Source of the DNA: Thermoguttaceae bacterium
Lineage (GTDB): Bacteria > Planctomycetota > Planctomycetia > Pirellulales > Thermoguttaceae
Length of the DNA stretch: 32,295 nt
Assembly (NCBI GenBank): GCA_017939795.1
Contig: JAGBAA010000139.1
Span: 1-32,295, forward strand
Reading direction: 5' to 3'
Part shown: positions 16,215 to 24,378 of the stretch, in pieces
Numbering within the stretch: the stretch's first letter is position 1
Layout: the number at the start of each line of letters is the position of its first letter
Notes under the pieces: generated by a model
Told to the model about the DNA's origin: nothing
Database searches by the model: none
Seen by the model: the letters and a program-made list of their open reading frames with translations, nothing else
Made by a program: the position numbers and the translations under genes

Positions 16215-18710
16215 GTGAACTTTTTTTATTTGCGTCTCCTGCCCGGATGGTTTGGATCTTCTGTCCGGAGGAAACGACTTTCCGTGAATTTTAACGCAGG
16301 CGTACCCATGCCGTACTGGATCCCCGTCTTTGATTCACCCTTTCCGATTTGGCTGCTCGGCATTTTTGCTTTGGGGTTGGGGACGGGTACGTACTTTTGG
16401 ATGAAAAATCAGAAAATTTCGGATCTGCCATTTCGTCTTGCGGGCGGAACCGCTGCGCTGCTCATTTTTTGCGGGATCGCCCAACTCTCCATGGAAAAAA
16501 AGATCGAGCCGGCGACAGAACTTCTTTTTCTGCTGGACGATTCCCTGAGTATGTCGCTCCCCATGACGCTCCCGGAAACGCAGGCGGATTCGGAAACGCA
16601 GACGGATTCGGAAACGCAGACGGATTCGGAAACGCAGACGGATTCTGCATCCTGCGGCGCAACACGATTCCAGACGGCCTGCCGTCTTCAGGAGAGCCTC
16701 CGTCTGCTTCTGGAAAAGGAAGGGATCCGGACTCGGACCGTTTTTCTTTCGGAACTTTTTGCCGGCGGAACTGGGAAACCAGAGCAAAACGGGAATGCAG
16801 AACGAAACGGGAATGCAGAACGAAACGGGAATGCAGAACGAAACGGGAATGCAGAACGAAACGGGAATGCAGAACGGACGTCCGGCGGTTCTCTCGGTCA
16901 GGTCCCGGATTTTCCGGAAACGCCGTTGGATCAGGCACTGAGAGCGGCTTTGAAGTTGGAGTTTCAGGACGTTGGCCTCCAGCCGGTCCATCGGGTGGGG
17001 ATCCTTCTTTTGACGGATGGAGCCGCGACCGACCGTTCTTTTGAAGATGCCGTGTCTGGATCCTCGGCAGAGATCGCCGGTGAGCGAAACTGCGCTCTTT
17101 TCCCGATCGTTCTGGGAGAGGAAAGAGCCATTCCTCAGATATTCGTTCAGTGGAAGGATCCGCGGTCGACTGTACTTTGCGGAGAGACGGCTGAATTTTC
17201 TGTGCGGGTCTTTGCGGAACCGCGTGCCGGACAGAATGTGGAAGTCCGGCTTCTCGATGCGGAAACGGAAACGGTATTGGCGCGGACTCTGTGTGCGTTT
17301 GAGGGACAGACGGGCTTTCTGGATGCGGAATTGAAATGGAAGCCGGAAGAAGTGAAAAAATACTCCCTGCGTCTTGAATGCAGTTTCGCGGAAACCGATG
17401 GAGAAAAAACGCAGTCCGCGCTCAAAGCTGGCGGGACCGGGACGGGCGGCAAAGCGTTTCTCCATACGCCGCTTTCGATTTCTCTGAATGCCGCAGAACG
17501 CATCCGGCGGGTCCTGCTCGTGACGGCAGTGCCGACCTGGGAATTTCGCGCTCTGCGGAATCTGCTTGCCCGGGAAACGTCCGTTCATCTGGAAACCTGG
17601 TCTCCGTCCGGGATGCCGCTTGCTCCGGATCCGAAACAGGATGCATGCCAGCGTACCGACTTTCCGACTGCTGAAGAACTGCGCGGGCTGGATGTGCTGA
17701 TCCTGAACTCGGTTTCTCCGGAAGATCTTGGCGAGGAAAACCTGAAGGCCCTGGCCGCGGCATGGTTTGACGTTTCGGAGACTTCCGGACGTCCGAAGAG
17801 TGGTTCTGGAAACGCTCTGCAAAAAAGTGAAGTGCCCGAGGCGGGAGTTTCCCGGAGAGCGGTTTCGCGCGGGCTGATCCTGATCGCGGGCCGGCATTTC
17901 CGGCCGGAATCCTGGGAACGTGCCGAATTAGGGCGGAATTTCCTGCTTTCGTTTTCCGGAATGATGCAGAATGCGGCAGAAAATGGCGGAACGGGATCCG
18001 AAGAGACGGAAGAAAGGAAACTTTTGCTGACTCCGGAAGGTTTTGCGTCGGAGCTGTTTCGCGGAATCGTTTCCGATGATTTTGCGCAGCCGGTCTTTCA
18101 TTTCTGGAATGTACCGCAGACGTTTTCCGGTGCAGAGATCCTTGGGAAATGCGATGGTTTTCCGATCCTCATCCGAAGCCGCGGGCAAGATGTCTCGACG
18201 CTTTTCCATGCGTCGGAGAATCTGTGGAGATGGCGAAAGAATTCGGAGGACGTTTACCGAAACTACTGGATCCAAGCGATCCACTCCCTTTGCCGGACCA
18301 ATGCGGAAACTCAAACCCTGCAGGCAAAAGGACCTGCCGGGACAGAAACCGCTCCGGAAGAGGAGACTCTCAGTACTCCGCTTTCCGCTGCCGTGCCGCC
18401 GGTCCTGCCGCTTCCGTCCGAGATCCCTGGACAGCCGCTGGAATTTCGGCGTTCCACTCCGGATCCTGTCGGGATGCAGAATCTTGCGCGGTATGGGAAC
18501 GGTACGTTTTTCCACGTAAAGCCTGCGGAGGACGGAGACGCAGAAACCATCGCCCGCGAGATCCTCCTTACGCTCCATTCCAAAAAAGACGCCGGACAGG
18601 AAAACGCCGCGATCCGTACGCTCCGCCGTCCGATCTGGCCATTCTGTGTCTTTCCGGTGATTTTGTGCCTGACGTATCTCTGGATCCGGGAAAGGAAAGC
18701 ATCCGGGTGA
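16215..18710 (+). CDS. Membrane-anchored von Willebrand factor A domain protein (planctomycete BatA-like)
   Basis: This is an 831-residue protein with two N-terminal membrane helices (about 43-62 and 75-92), a large soluble part and a C-terminal helix (about 803-822). The von Willebrand A domain starts ELLFLLDDSLSMS (102-114), which carries the DxSxS metal-site motif, and its later TDG motif is in VGILLLTDGAATDR. A second region (VTAVPTWEFRALRNLLARE) is what I know from planctomycete membrane proteins next to MoxR ATPases, where it is followed by a glutamine-amidotransferase-like fold. No moxR or DUF58 gene is nearby. The start is uncertain: GTG at 16215, GTG at 16284 (GGAGG 11-12 bases upstream) or ATG at 16308. 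Two in-frame 18-bp tandem repeats insert low-complexity linkers inside the von Willebrand domain. Function is unknown; adhesion or chaperone-like assembly is guesswork. Confidence 0.78.
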   Translation: MNFFYLRLLPGWFGSSVRRKRLSVNFNAGVPMPYWIPVFDSPFPIWLLGIFALGLGTGTYFWMKNQKISDLPFRLAGGTAALLIFCGIAQLSMEKKIEPATELLFLLDDSLSMSLPMTLPETQADSETQTDSETQTDSETQTDSASCGATRFQTACRLQESLRLLLEKEGIRTRTVFLSELFAGGTGKPEQNGNAERNGNAERNGNAERNGNAERNGNAERTSGGSLGQVPDFPETPLDQALRAALKLEFQDVGLQPVHRVGILLLTDGAATDRSFEDAVSGSSAEIAGERNCALFPIVLGEERAIPQIFVQWKDPRSTVLCGETAEFSVRVFAEPRAGQNVEVRLLDAETETVLARTLCAFEGQTGFLDAELKWKPEEVKKYSLRLECSFAETDGEKTQSALKAGGTGTGGKAFLHTPLSISLNAAERIRRVLLVTAVPTWEFRALRNLLARETSVHLETWSPSGMPLAPDPKQDACQRTDFPTAEELRGLDVLILNSVSPEDLGEENLKALAAAWFDVSETSGRPKSGSGNALQKSEVPEAGVSRRAVSRGLILIAGRHFRPESWERAELGRNFLLSFSGMMQNAAENGGTGSEETEERKLLLTPEGFASELFRGIVSDDFAQPVFHFWNVPQTFSGAEILGKCDGFPILIRSRGQDVSTLFHASENLWRWRKNSEDVYRNYWIQAIHSLCRTNAETQTLQAKGPAGTETAPEEETLSTPLSAAVPPVLPLPSEIPGQPLEFRRSTPDPVGMQNLARYGNGTFFHVKPAEDGDAETIAREILLTLHSKKDAGQENAAIRTLRRPIWPFCVFPVILCLTYLWIRERKASG
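16573..16645 (+). repeat. In-frame 18-bp minisatellite encoding (DSETQT)n
   Basis: Three exact copies of GATTCGGAAACGCAGACG (16587-16604, 16605-16622, 16623-16640) with a partial, one-base-different copy before and five bases after. It lies just after the metal-site motif of the von Willebrand protein. Exact identity between copies points to recent expansion. Confidence 0.93.
16788..16877 (+). repeat. In-frame 18-bp minisatellite encoding (NGNAER)5
   Basis: Five tandem copies of AACGGGAATGCAGAACGA, identical except for the last base of the final copy. The unit is the same length as, but unrelated in sequence to, the repeat at 16573-16645 in the same gene. Confidence 0.95.
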
Positions 18711-18743
18711 GTTTCGGTATACCGCACCTTCCGGACGGATCTG

Positions 18744-18784
18744 AAAAAAGCCCGGGACCGTACGTTTTCGATACAGTCCGGGCT
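18744..18784 (-). terminator. Terminator of serS
   Basis: Minus-strand AGCCCGG and CCGGGCT form a 7-bp stem, extended by two more pairs past a bulge, and are followed by TTTTTT. It lies 32 bases past the serS stop and may also stop the converging von Willebrand gene. Confidence 0.8.
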
Positions 18785-18815
18785 GAATTTCAGAAACTGG
18801 GACGTTCTTTCGGCC

Positions 18816-20087
18816 TTAACGGCGAATGACGTCCATCCCCATGTACGGACGCAGAACTTCCGGCACGACGATGGAACCATCCGCCTGCTGGTAGTTTTCC
18901 ATGACCGCGAGCATACCGCGGCTGATGGCGATGGCCGTCCCGTTGAGCGTGTGGAGGAACTTCGTTCCCTTCTCGCCCTTCACCTTGTAGCGTGCGTTCA
19001 GACGGCGGGCCTGATAGTCTGTGCAGTTCGACGTGCTGGTCACTTCGCCAAAGTCGCCGCGTCCGGGCATCCACGCTTCCAGGTCAAACTTCCGGTATGC
19101 CGGACCGCCGAGATCGCCCGTCGAGGTGTCGACGACACGGTAGGGGATCTTCAGTCCGTCGAAAATGCGCATTTCCATCTCGCGCAGATGGTAGAGCATC
19201 GCTTCGCTGTCTTCCGGCAGCGTGAAGGCGAACATTTCGACCTTGGAGAATTGGTGGACCCGGTAGAGACCGCGCGACGCTTTCCCTGCCGCACCCGCTT
19301 CGGTACGGAAGCAGTGGCTCGTTCCGCAGAATTTCAGCGGGAGAAGTTCCGAATCGACGACTTCACCGGAAAGCATTCCGCCAAGCGGGATCTCGGCCGT
19401 CGCGATGAGGCTCAGGTCCGTGTCCGCGATACTGTAGATCTGCGTCTCGTTTCCGCGCGGATTGAATCCTGTTCCGCGGAGGATCGACTGTTTCGCCAGG
19501 TCCGGCGTACTCATCGGCGTGAACCCTTCCTTGATCAGAATGTTCATCGCGTACATCTGGAGCGCCATGTCGAGCAGAACGGCTTCATTTTTGAGGAAGT
19601 AGAAACCGGCTCCCGTGACGCGCGCACCCGCTTCAAAGTCGATCAGGTCGAGTTTCTGTCCCAGCTCTACGTGATCGAGCGGCTGGAAATCGAATTCACG
19701 GATCGGCGTCTCGCCGCGCATCAGCTCCAGATTCGATTTGTCGTCCTCGCCGATCGGTGCATCCGGATGCGTCATGTTCGGGATCGCCATGTGGATGCCG
19801 TCCAGTTCCTCGCAGATCTCCGAAAGTTTCTGGTCGATCTCCGCTTTCTGCTCACGCAGAGCCTTCCCTTCTTCCTTGCGGGCGTTGCGCTCGGCTTCAT
19901 CTTTGGCTTTTCCGATCGTCTTGGAGACTTCGTTTGCCCGACGGTTCAGCTCTTCCGATTCCGCCTGAAGCTCGCGGCGGCGCGTCTCCAGTTCCGCAAA
20001 ACGATTCACGTCGACGTCGACATTTCGATTGACGCAATTCTGGCGCACAAGCTCCAGATTTTCCAGAATGAATTTTCGATCCAGCAT
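18816..20087 (-). CDS. serS: Seryl-tRNA synthetase
   Basis: SerS charges tRNA-Ser with serine. The 423-residue protein is full length for the class II bacterial enzyme. Residues 1-105 form the tRNA-binding coiled coil (LDRKFILENLELVRQN, then a long Glu/Lys/Arg-rich arm). The catalytic core has motif 2 FRTEAGAAGKASRGLYRVHQF near 260, and motif 3 (LNGTAIAISRGMLAVMENYQ) near 385. I start it at the ATG at 20087, preceded by AAAGGAAA. The open frame extends 22 codons further but that part is not conserved. Its substrate tRNA-Ser(UGA) is also in this window. A terminator follows at 18744-18784. The upstream 385-base gap holds the TTGCG iterons at 20383-20420. Confidence 0.97.
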   Translation of the reverse strand: MLDRKFILENLELVRQNCVNRNVDVDVNRFAELETRRRELQAESEELNRRANEVSKTIGKAKDEAERNARKEEGKALREQKAEIDQKLSEICEELDGIHMAIPNMTHPDAPIGEDDKSNLELMRGETPIREFDFQPLDHVELGQKLDLIDFEAGARVTGAGFYFLKNEAVLLDMALQMYAMNILIKEGFTPMSTPDLAKQSILRGTGFNPRGNETQIYSIADTDLSLIATAEIPLGGMLSGEVVDSELLPLKFCGTSHCFRTEAGAAGKASRGLYRVHQFSKVEMFAFTLPEDSEAMLYHLREMEMRIFDGLKIPYRVVDTSTGDLGGPAYRKFDLEAWMPGRGDFGEVTSTSNCTDYQARRLNARYKVKGEKGTKFLHTLNGTAIAISRGMLAVMENYQQADGSIVVPEVLRPYMGMDVIRR

Positions 20088-20472
20088 GGATTCGTTTCCT
20101 TTAAAATAAAAAGTGCTCAAAAAAACCGACGGCTTCTTCTTTTCGTGCTTCATTCCTCACTGAATGAATGGCGAACCGGCCGGCAGGGGCAGAGGAACAT
20201 TCTGTCCGTCTGCATCCCGATGCGGAGGAACGCCGAAATGAAAAAAGGGTCAGCGTGAAACCAAATTTTTGTTTTTTTCCGGGAGCTTTCCGCGAAAATC
20301 AGAAGCAGAACTCCCTCATTTCACCAGCTCTTCGGCCAATGTGTGTCGTCGAAGCTCAACGCCTGCCGCAAACCGGGACGAATTGCGAGTGATTTGCGCG
20401 CGGTTTGCGAGTGGTTTGCGGAGCATTTTTTCGGAGCCTCTACTGAAATATCGTAAATGCTGCCGATTTTAT
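20088..20472. other. Gap between S41 protease and serS
   Basis: It contains no gene. Besides the phased TTGCG repeats near 20383-20420, I see AT-rich DNA near the serS start and a T run at 20272-20278. No clear serS promoter could be picked out. Confidence 0.5.
20367..20420. repeat. Helically phased TTGCG iterons (four direct copies, one inverted)
   Basis: TTGCG occurs at 20383, 20394, 20405 and 20416, exactly 11 bases apart. Alternate units share more: TTGCGAGTGATTTGCG (20383-20398) and TTGCGAGTGGTTTGCG (20405-20420) differ at one base. An inverted copy (CGCAA) starts at 20367. Such spacing puts every copy on the same face of the helix, as in iterons or arrayed operators. It lies downstream of the S41 protease and about 300 bases upstream of serS. 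The binding protein is unknown. Confidence 0.6.
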
Positions 20473-21942
20473 TTATTTTTCTGCCTGAAAAAAGTCCATC
20501 GCCCGTTTCAGCGGAAGATCCAGCGCAGGAACCTCCCCCCATCGGGATTCCGGCAGGGCACCTGAAGCTCTCAGGAGCGTCAGGGTCTTCCATCTTTTTT
20601 CAAATCCATCCGGATCTTTCTGAAATTCCGGATGTTCGGAGATCCCGCACTCCCAGCCGCCGTTCGGCCGGACTCCCCATTCCTCTTCTTTGGGGGAGTC
20701 CGGGAATCGGTGGATCATGTGTCCGTCCGGGCTAAGGTACATTTCCGAGGAGATCCGCAGTCCGCCGCGCCGCGGTGTTTCGCGGATCTGTTTCCAGACC
20801 GTGCGCCAGTCGGTTTCCTTTTCCAGATCCCGGTCATCCGGAAGGGGACCCAGGTCGAAAATATTCTGGATCGTTCCTTTCCCGAATGTCCGTGAACCGA
20901 TGCAGACGGCTTTCGGAAGTCCTCTTTTGCCCCAATCCTGAAGGCAGGCCGCTACGATCTCCGCGGAACTGGCCGTCCTGTGGTCGATCAGAACGGCGAC
21001 CGGGCGAGTCCAGATCGGAACGGCCTCGTTGGGGACGACGGTCGGCGTCCGTGCGCCTTTTCCGATGATCTGCACCATGATCGCGCGTTTTTGAACGAAC
21101 ATTCCGCAGATCTCCAGCGCTGTTTTGAGCAGTCCTCCGGAATTTCCGCGAAGATCCAGAACCAGACCGCACGCATCCGTCTGCATTCCGCGCGTCAGGA
21201 TGTCCCGCAGTTCCCGAGCTGTCTGCTCGCCGAAAGTCTCCAGCCGGACGTAGAGCGGAGCGTCTGAAACCGGCTTTCCGTCTGTTTTTTTCGCGGGCTT
21301 TCCGTTGGTTCCGGAGGCTCCTTTGGCTGTTCCTTCGTCCCTTTCCGATCGCGGGAACATCGGGAGGCGGTACTCCCACGTACTGTCCGGAAGCCGGGTG
21401 AATCCCGTGACGGACTGGACCGGCAATTTGCGGGAAACCAGCGTCTGCGTCCGCTTTTTTTGCGACGATGGACGAAACGTCTCTACCTGGACCTGCGTTT
21501 CCGTCGGCGAATGCAGTTTACTTAGGAGCTTCGGTGCATTTTCCGAAGTCAGCGGCTCGCCGTCGATGGAAAGGAGGAAGTCCTGCGGCTCGATCCCGGC
21601 TTTGCGTGCTGAGGAATTCGGAAGTGTACAGCCGACACGGTACTGCTTTTCCGCTTCGTCGAACCAGAAAAGGATCCCGACGGTCCCGGTTTCCTGATGG
21701 AATTCTTCATTGAGTTCCTCGTAGATCGACGGCGGAATGAAACCTGAATTCTCGTCGATCGAAGCCAGCAGACCGTCCACTGCGGCATTGAAAAGTTCCC
21801 GTTCGGACGGAGCCGAAATGGCGTGGCGGTGTACCAGCCGCAGGATGTGGCGCAGTGTGCCGGGATACGGATCGGCACACCAGGCCGAGAAGACGAAGAG
21901 GCATAGGATCGCGAAGATCCAGTAAATGTGCTTTTTCGGCAT
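20473..21942 (-). CDS. S41-family carboxy-terminal processing peptidase (Tsp/CtpA-like)
   Basis: This is a 489-residue exported serine protease. Residues 1-22 are a signal peptide (IYWIFAILCLFVFSAW). A PDZ-type domain covers about 85-160 (GTVGILFWFDE, then AGIEPQDFLLSIDGEPL). The S41 catalytic domain includes LVLDLRGNSGG (about 260-270), the catalytic Ser326 in ASSAEIVAA and the general-base Lys355 in RTFGKGTIQ, about the usual 25-29 residues apart. Between the PDZ and catalytic domains is a low-complexity Lys/Gly/Ser insert (about 200-228). The substrate is unknown; relatives trim the C-termini of periplasmic proteins. It is the last gene of a minus-strand run, 92 bases below the double-GNAT gene. 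The start at 21942 has GGAAAG and GATCC before the ATG. Confidence 0.93.
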   Translation of the reverse strand: MPKKHIYWIFAILCLFVFSAWCADPYPGTLRHILRLVHRHAISAPSERELFNAAVDGLLASIDENSGFIPPSIYEELNEEFHQETGTVGILFWFDEAEKQYRVGCTLPNSSARKAGIEPQDFLLSIDGEPLTSENAPKLLSKLHSPTETQVQVETFRPSSQKKRTQTLVSRKLPVQSVTGFTRLPDSTWEYRLPMFPRSERDEGTAKGASGTNGKPAKKTDGKPVSDAPLYVRLETFGEQTARELRDILTRGMQTDACGLVLDLRGNSGGLLKTALEICGMFVQKRAIMVQIIGKGARTPTVVPNEAVPIWTRPVAVLIDHRTASSAEIVAACLQDWGKRGLPKAVCIGSRTFGKGTIQNIFDLGPLPDDRDLEKETDWRTVWKQIRETPRRGGLRISSEMYLSPDGHMIHRFPDSPKEEEWGVRPNGGWECGISEHPEFQKDPDGFEKRWKTLTLLRASGALPESRWGEVPALDLPLKRAMDFFQAEK

Positions 21943-22034
21943 GGATCTTTCCGTGGGTCCTTTCGTAAAGCCGTCGTTTGCTCCACTGGCTGGAACGCGA
22001 ACTCATTTCTGCGCTCCGAACCGTTTTGCTCCGA

Positions 22035-23117
22035 TCATTTCTGAGCTTTCTGCAGGAGATCTTCCGGAAGATCGCGCTGAAAAACGCAGCATTTTTCTTC
22101 GTGGAATTTTTCCATTTGGCCGTTCGGCATGAAAAAATGTGTGCTCAGGAACGTTTTTTTTGCCGGGAGATTCTCCTCCGGAATCGTCAGTTCCACCGAA
22201 AACGGCCGATGGTAGCGGCTGTAGAGCCTGCGGAAAAGCATATTCATGAACAGTTTGGCGTACTGAAGTTTCCTGTATGGTTCCAAAATCTGCAGATTGT
22301 GCAGCGAATAGTGGTTCGTCGTGCGGGCATCTGAACGGCTGGTGACGGTAATGGAGCCGAGTACTTTCTGATTCGGCACATGGATGAGCGAGTAGCGTTC
22401 AATGGAAAGTGATGCTCGGGCACACTGATCCCACCAGCTTATTTTCTGCACATGCTTCGGTTTATTGACTGATTCCTGATGGATCATCAGATTCTGCAGG
22501 ATAAAAATGGACCCCGGCATATGCTCGACGGATGCGGAGTACACAAAATTGCGCTTTTCCGGAACGTAACCGTTCGCTTTGAGGAGCGGACAGAGGCACG
22601 CGTCGTTTTCCGGGATCCCATTGGGTTCTCCCCCCTTAAGCAGGCCATAGTAAAACGGTGCGTTCGGATAATTGGCACCCGCATGGATCCGCCGAATGCC
22701 GCGACTGGCGAATTTTTCCTCGATCGCAGTCAGCAGCATCTGCCGGATCTTGTTTTTCCACTGCTCGGCTTTTTGCGGCGAGAGCTTTCGGCTCTCGTGC
22801 GGCTCACGAACGACGAGCATCGCAATGTGTCCTTCAGACGGATCGATTCCCGTTCGGTCGGCATTTGGCGCAAAACCGCCGTGAACGAAACCGACTGGTG
22901 TGCCGTCCATGCCGAAATGGTATTTTTGTGTGTCGTCATGCTCGACGGCAAGAATAAAAAATTCCGGATCAAAAAGCAGCGACCCCAAAACCTGCGCGTA
23001 AAAGTCGTCCGAGGTGAAGTTGCCCCACGTCTTATGGTAGGTACTGCTCTCCCAAATGTTGAAAATCTGGGAGTAGTCCGTATTTCGGAAGCTGCGAATG
23101 ATGATTTTTTTGGCCAT
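22035..23117 (-). CDS. Double GNAT-fold acetyltransferase-like protein
   Basis: This is a 360-residue cytoplasmic protein with two GNAT-like halves. The first starts IIIRSFRNTDYSQIFNIWES and includes GHIAMLVVREPHESRKLS, IRQMLLTAIEEKFASRGIRRIHAG and FYYGLLKGGEPNGIPENDACLCPLL, a motif known from GNAT proteins that bind acetyl-CoA. The second half (about 215-360) repeats the pattern with SLHNLQILEPYRKLQYAKLFMNMLF. The canonical RxxGxG/A loop is degenerate in both halves, so catalysis is uncertain. The ATG at 23117 lies only 12 bases below the stop of the secreted HEAT-like protein, so the two genes are translationally linked. The target is unknown; a structural role in an acetyl-CoA-binding pair is an alternative. 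Confidence 0.75.
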   Translation of the reverse strand: MAKKIIIRSFRNTDYSQIFNIWESSTYHKTWGNFTSDDFYAQVLGSLLFDPEFFILAVEHDDTQKYHFGMDGTPVGFVHGGFAPNADRTGIDPSEGHIAMLVVREPHESRKLSPQKAEQWKNKIRQMLLTAIEEKFASRGIRRIHAGANYPNAPFYYGLLKGGEPNGIPENDACLCPLLKANGYVPEKRNFVYSASVEHMPGSIFILQNLMIHQESVNKPKHVQKISWWDQCARASLSIERYSLIHVPNQKVLGSITVTSRSDARTTNHYSLHNLQILEPYRKLQYAKLFMNMLFRRLYSRYHRPFSVELTIPEENLPAKKTFLSTHFFMPNGQMEKFHEEKCCVFQRDLPEDLLQKAQK

Positions 23118-23129
23118 GTTCTCGTTTCC

Positions 23130-24314
23130 TCAGTGACTCACGCTGAAAATTAAATCCTTGAACTGGTGAACGACTGCCTGTCTGGTTTCCTTGGAAAGTG
23201 CAGAAAATGTTTCGTGCTGAAACACCTGATCCAGAACTTCCTCCGGCTTTTCGGAAGCTGAAAAGAAGCGGGAACGGTTTTCTTTCAGGATCTCCCACGC
23301 AAGATCCTGCTGCTCAGGCGTTCCGAATTCCAGAACGGCGGTCCAGGCTGACGGTTTGGCTGTCCAAAACTGCACATCGTGCAGAAAATTCTCGCGCGAG
23401 AGCTTCACGTTTTTCTCGACGTACTCTAAAATGCGGGTAAGCCGAAACCGGGCTTCCGGAGAAAGTTCTCCGTGCGAAATATTGCCGAGGTTCAGGAATA
23501 GCCCGATCCCGTATCCGCGCAGCTCTTCGTCGGCCCGGCGTCGGACGGAAAATTTGTCGCTGTCGAGCTGAAGGAGAAGTTCACGGATCTGCGCTTCCGT
23601 TTTTTCCGGATCCATCTGGGGATGAGCGGAAACCGGGTCAATTGGCGATGCCGATTCGGAATGTGCTGTTTGGGGGGGACGCGATTCCATCTCCCGCTGG
23701 ATCAGTGTGCTGGTGAATGCGCCGCTGAAATCTTTCATCATTTCCGTTGGATCGCCGTAAATCGAAAAAATTGCATTCAGTGCTTCCCGGCACTCGTCTG
23801 GACGGCAGAAAAGAAGCTCCCAAAAGGAATCTGCCTGCCAGGATCGGACATTTTCGCCGTGAAGTTCTTCCGTTTGGATCTTTTCCTGAAGATCCCGTTT
23901 CAGGCATGTTTTCATCGTGTCGGAAAGTGTGCCGGTCTCCAAATGGATCTTTTTGCCGTCCCGATCCTGAAGCAGAAGAACGTACGTATTTTCGTCTGGG
24001 AGTGCTCTGAAATTCAGGAGCGAAAATCCGTTTTGGATGGAAAGCAGAACGAACTCCTGGCTGCCTGAGTATCGGTACTCCGCGTTCGCCATCCCGCCAT
24101 TGCCGGCCGTCAACTGAAAATGAAGGGGAAATTTCCCCTGGCGCGAGACGTTCACCGTACCGGTCCGTCCTCTGGGAAGCGTGAGGCAGAAATGTCCCCA
24201 GATGATTTCCGGCTGAAGACGCTGCTTCAGGTATGGCGCACCGAAAAGCACGCCTTCCGGAAGTACCATCCCGCAAAAAAGCACCACCATCATCCATAAA
24301 TTGCGGATCCGCAT
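23130..24314 (-). CDS. Secreted protein with a HEAT-like LDSD motif, unknown function
   Basis: This is a protein of about 394 residues with a clear signal peptide (residues 1-28, ending LFGA). The N-terminal third is beta-rich and has a region that reads like a structured sensor or lipoprotein fold. A motif at about residues 243-268, IRELLLQLDSDKFSVRRRAD, is the HEAT-like helix seen in many planctomycete exported proteins. Its last quarter is helical. I prefer the ATG at 24314 over 24317, because GGAG lies seven bases upstream of the former and four of the latter. The larger open frame from 24404 reaches back over a basic stretch with no likeness. It lies in the apbE operon and overlaps nothing. 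No catalytic motif is visible. Confidence 0.7.
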   Translation of the reverse strand: MRIRNLWMMVVLFCGMVLPEGVLFGAPYLKQRLQPEIIWGHFCLTLPRGRTGTVNVSRQGKFPLHFQLTAGNGGMANAEYRYSGSQEFVLLSIQNGFSLLNFRALPDENTYVLLLQDRDGKKIHLETGTLSDTMKTCLKRDLQEKIQTEELHGENVRSWQADSFWELLFCRPDECREALNAIFSIYGDPTEMMKDFSGAFTSTLIQREMESRPPQTAHSESASPIDPVSAHPQMDPEKTEAQIRELLLQLDSDKFSVRRRADEELRGYGIGLFLNLGNISHGELSPEARFRLTRILEYVEKNVKLSRENFLHDVQFWTAKPSAWTAVLEFGTPEQQDLAWEILKENRSRFFSASEKPEEVLDQVFQHETFSALSKETRQAVVHQFKDLIFSVSH

Positions 24315-24378
24315 CATTTTTCTCCACAAAGTATTTCCGAAAACCGATCTCCGACGGAATTTTGACGTCCGCCGCCGG

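Noticed and set aside
16788..16877. CRISPR array or phage repeat in the von Willebrand gene
   Set aside because: Copies are contiguous, 18 bp, and in frame with the protein.
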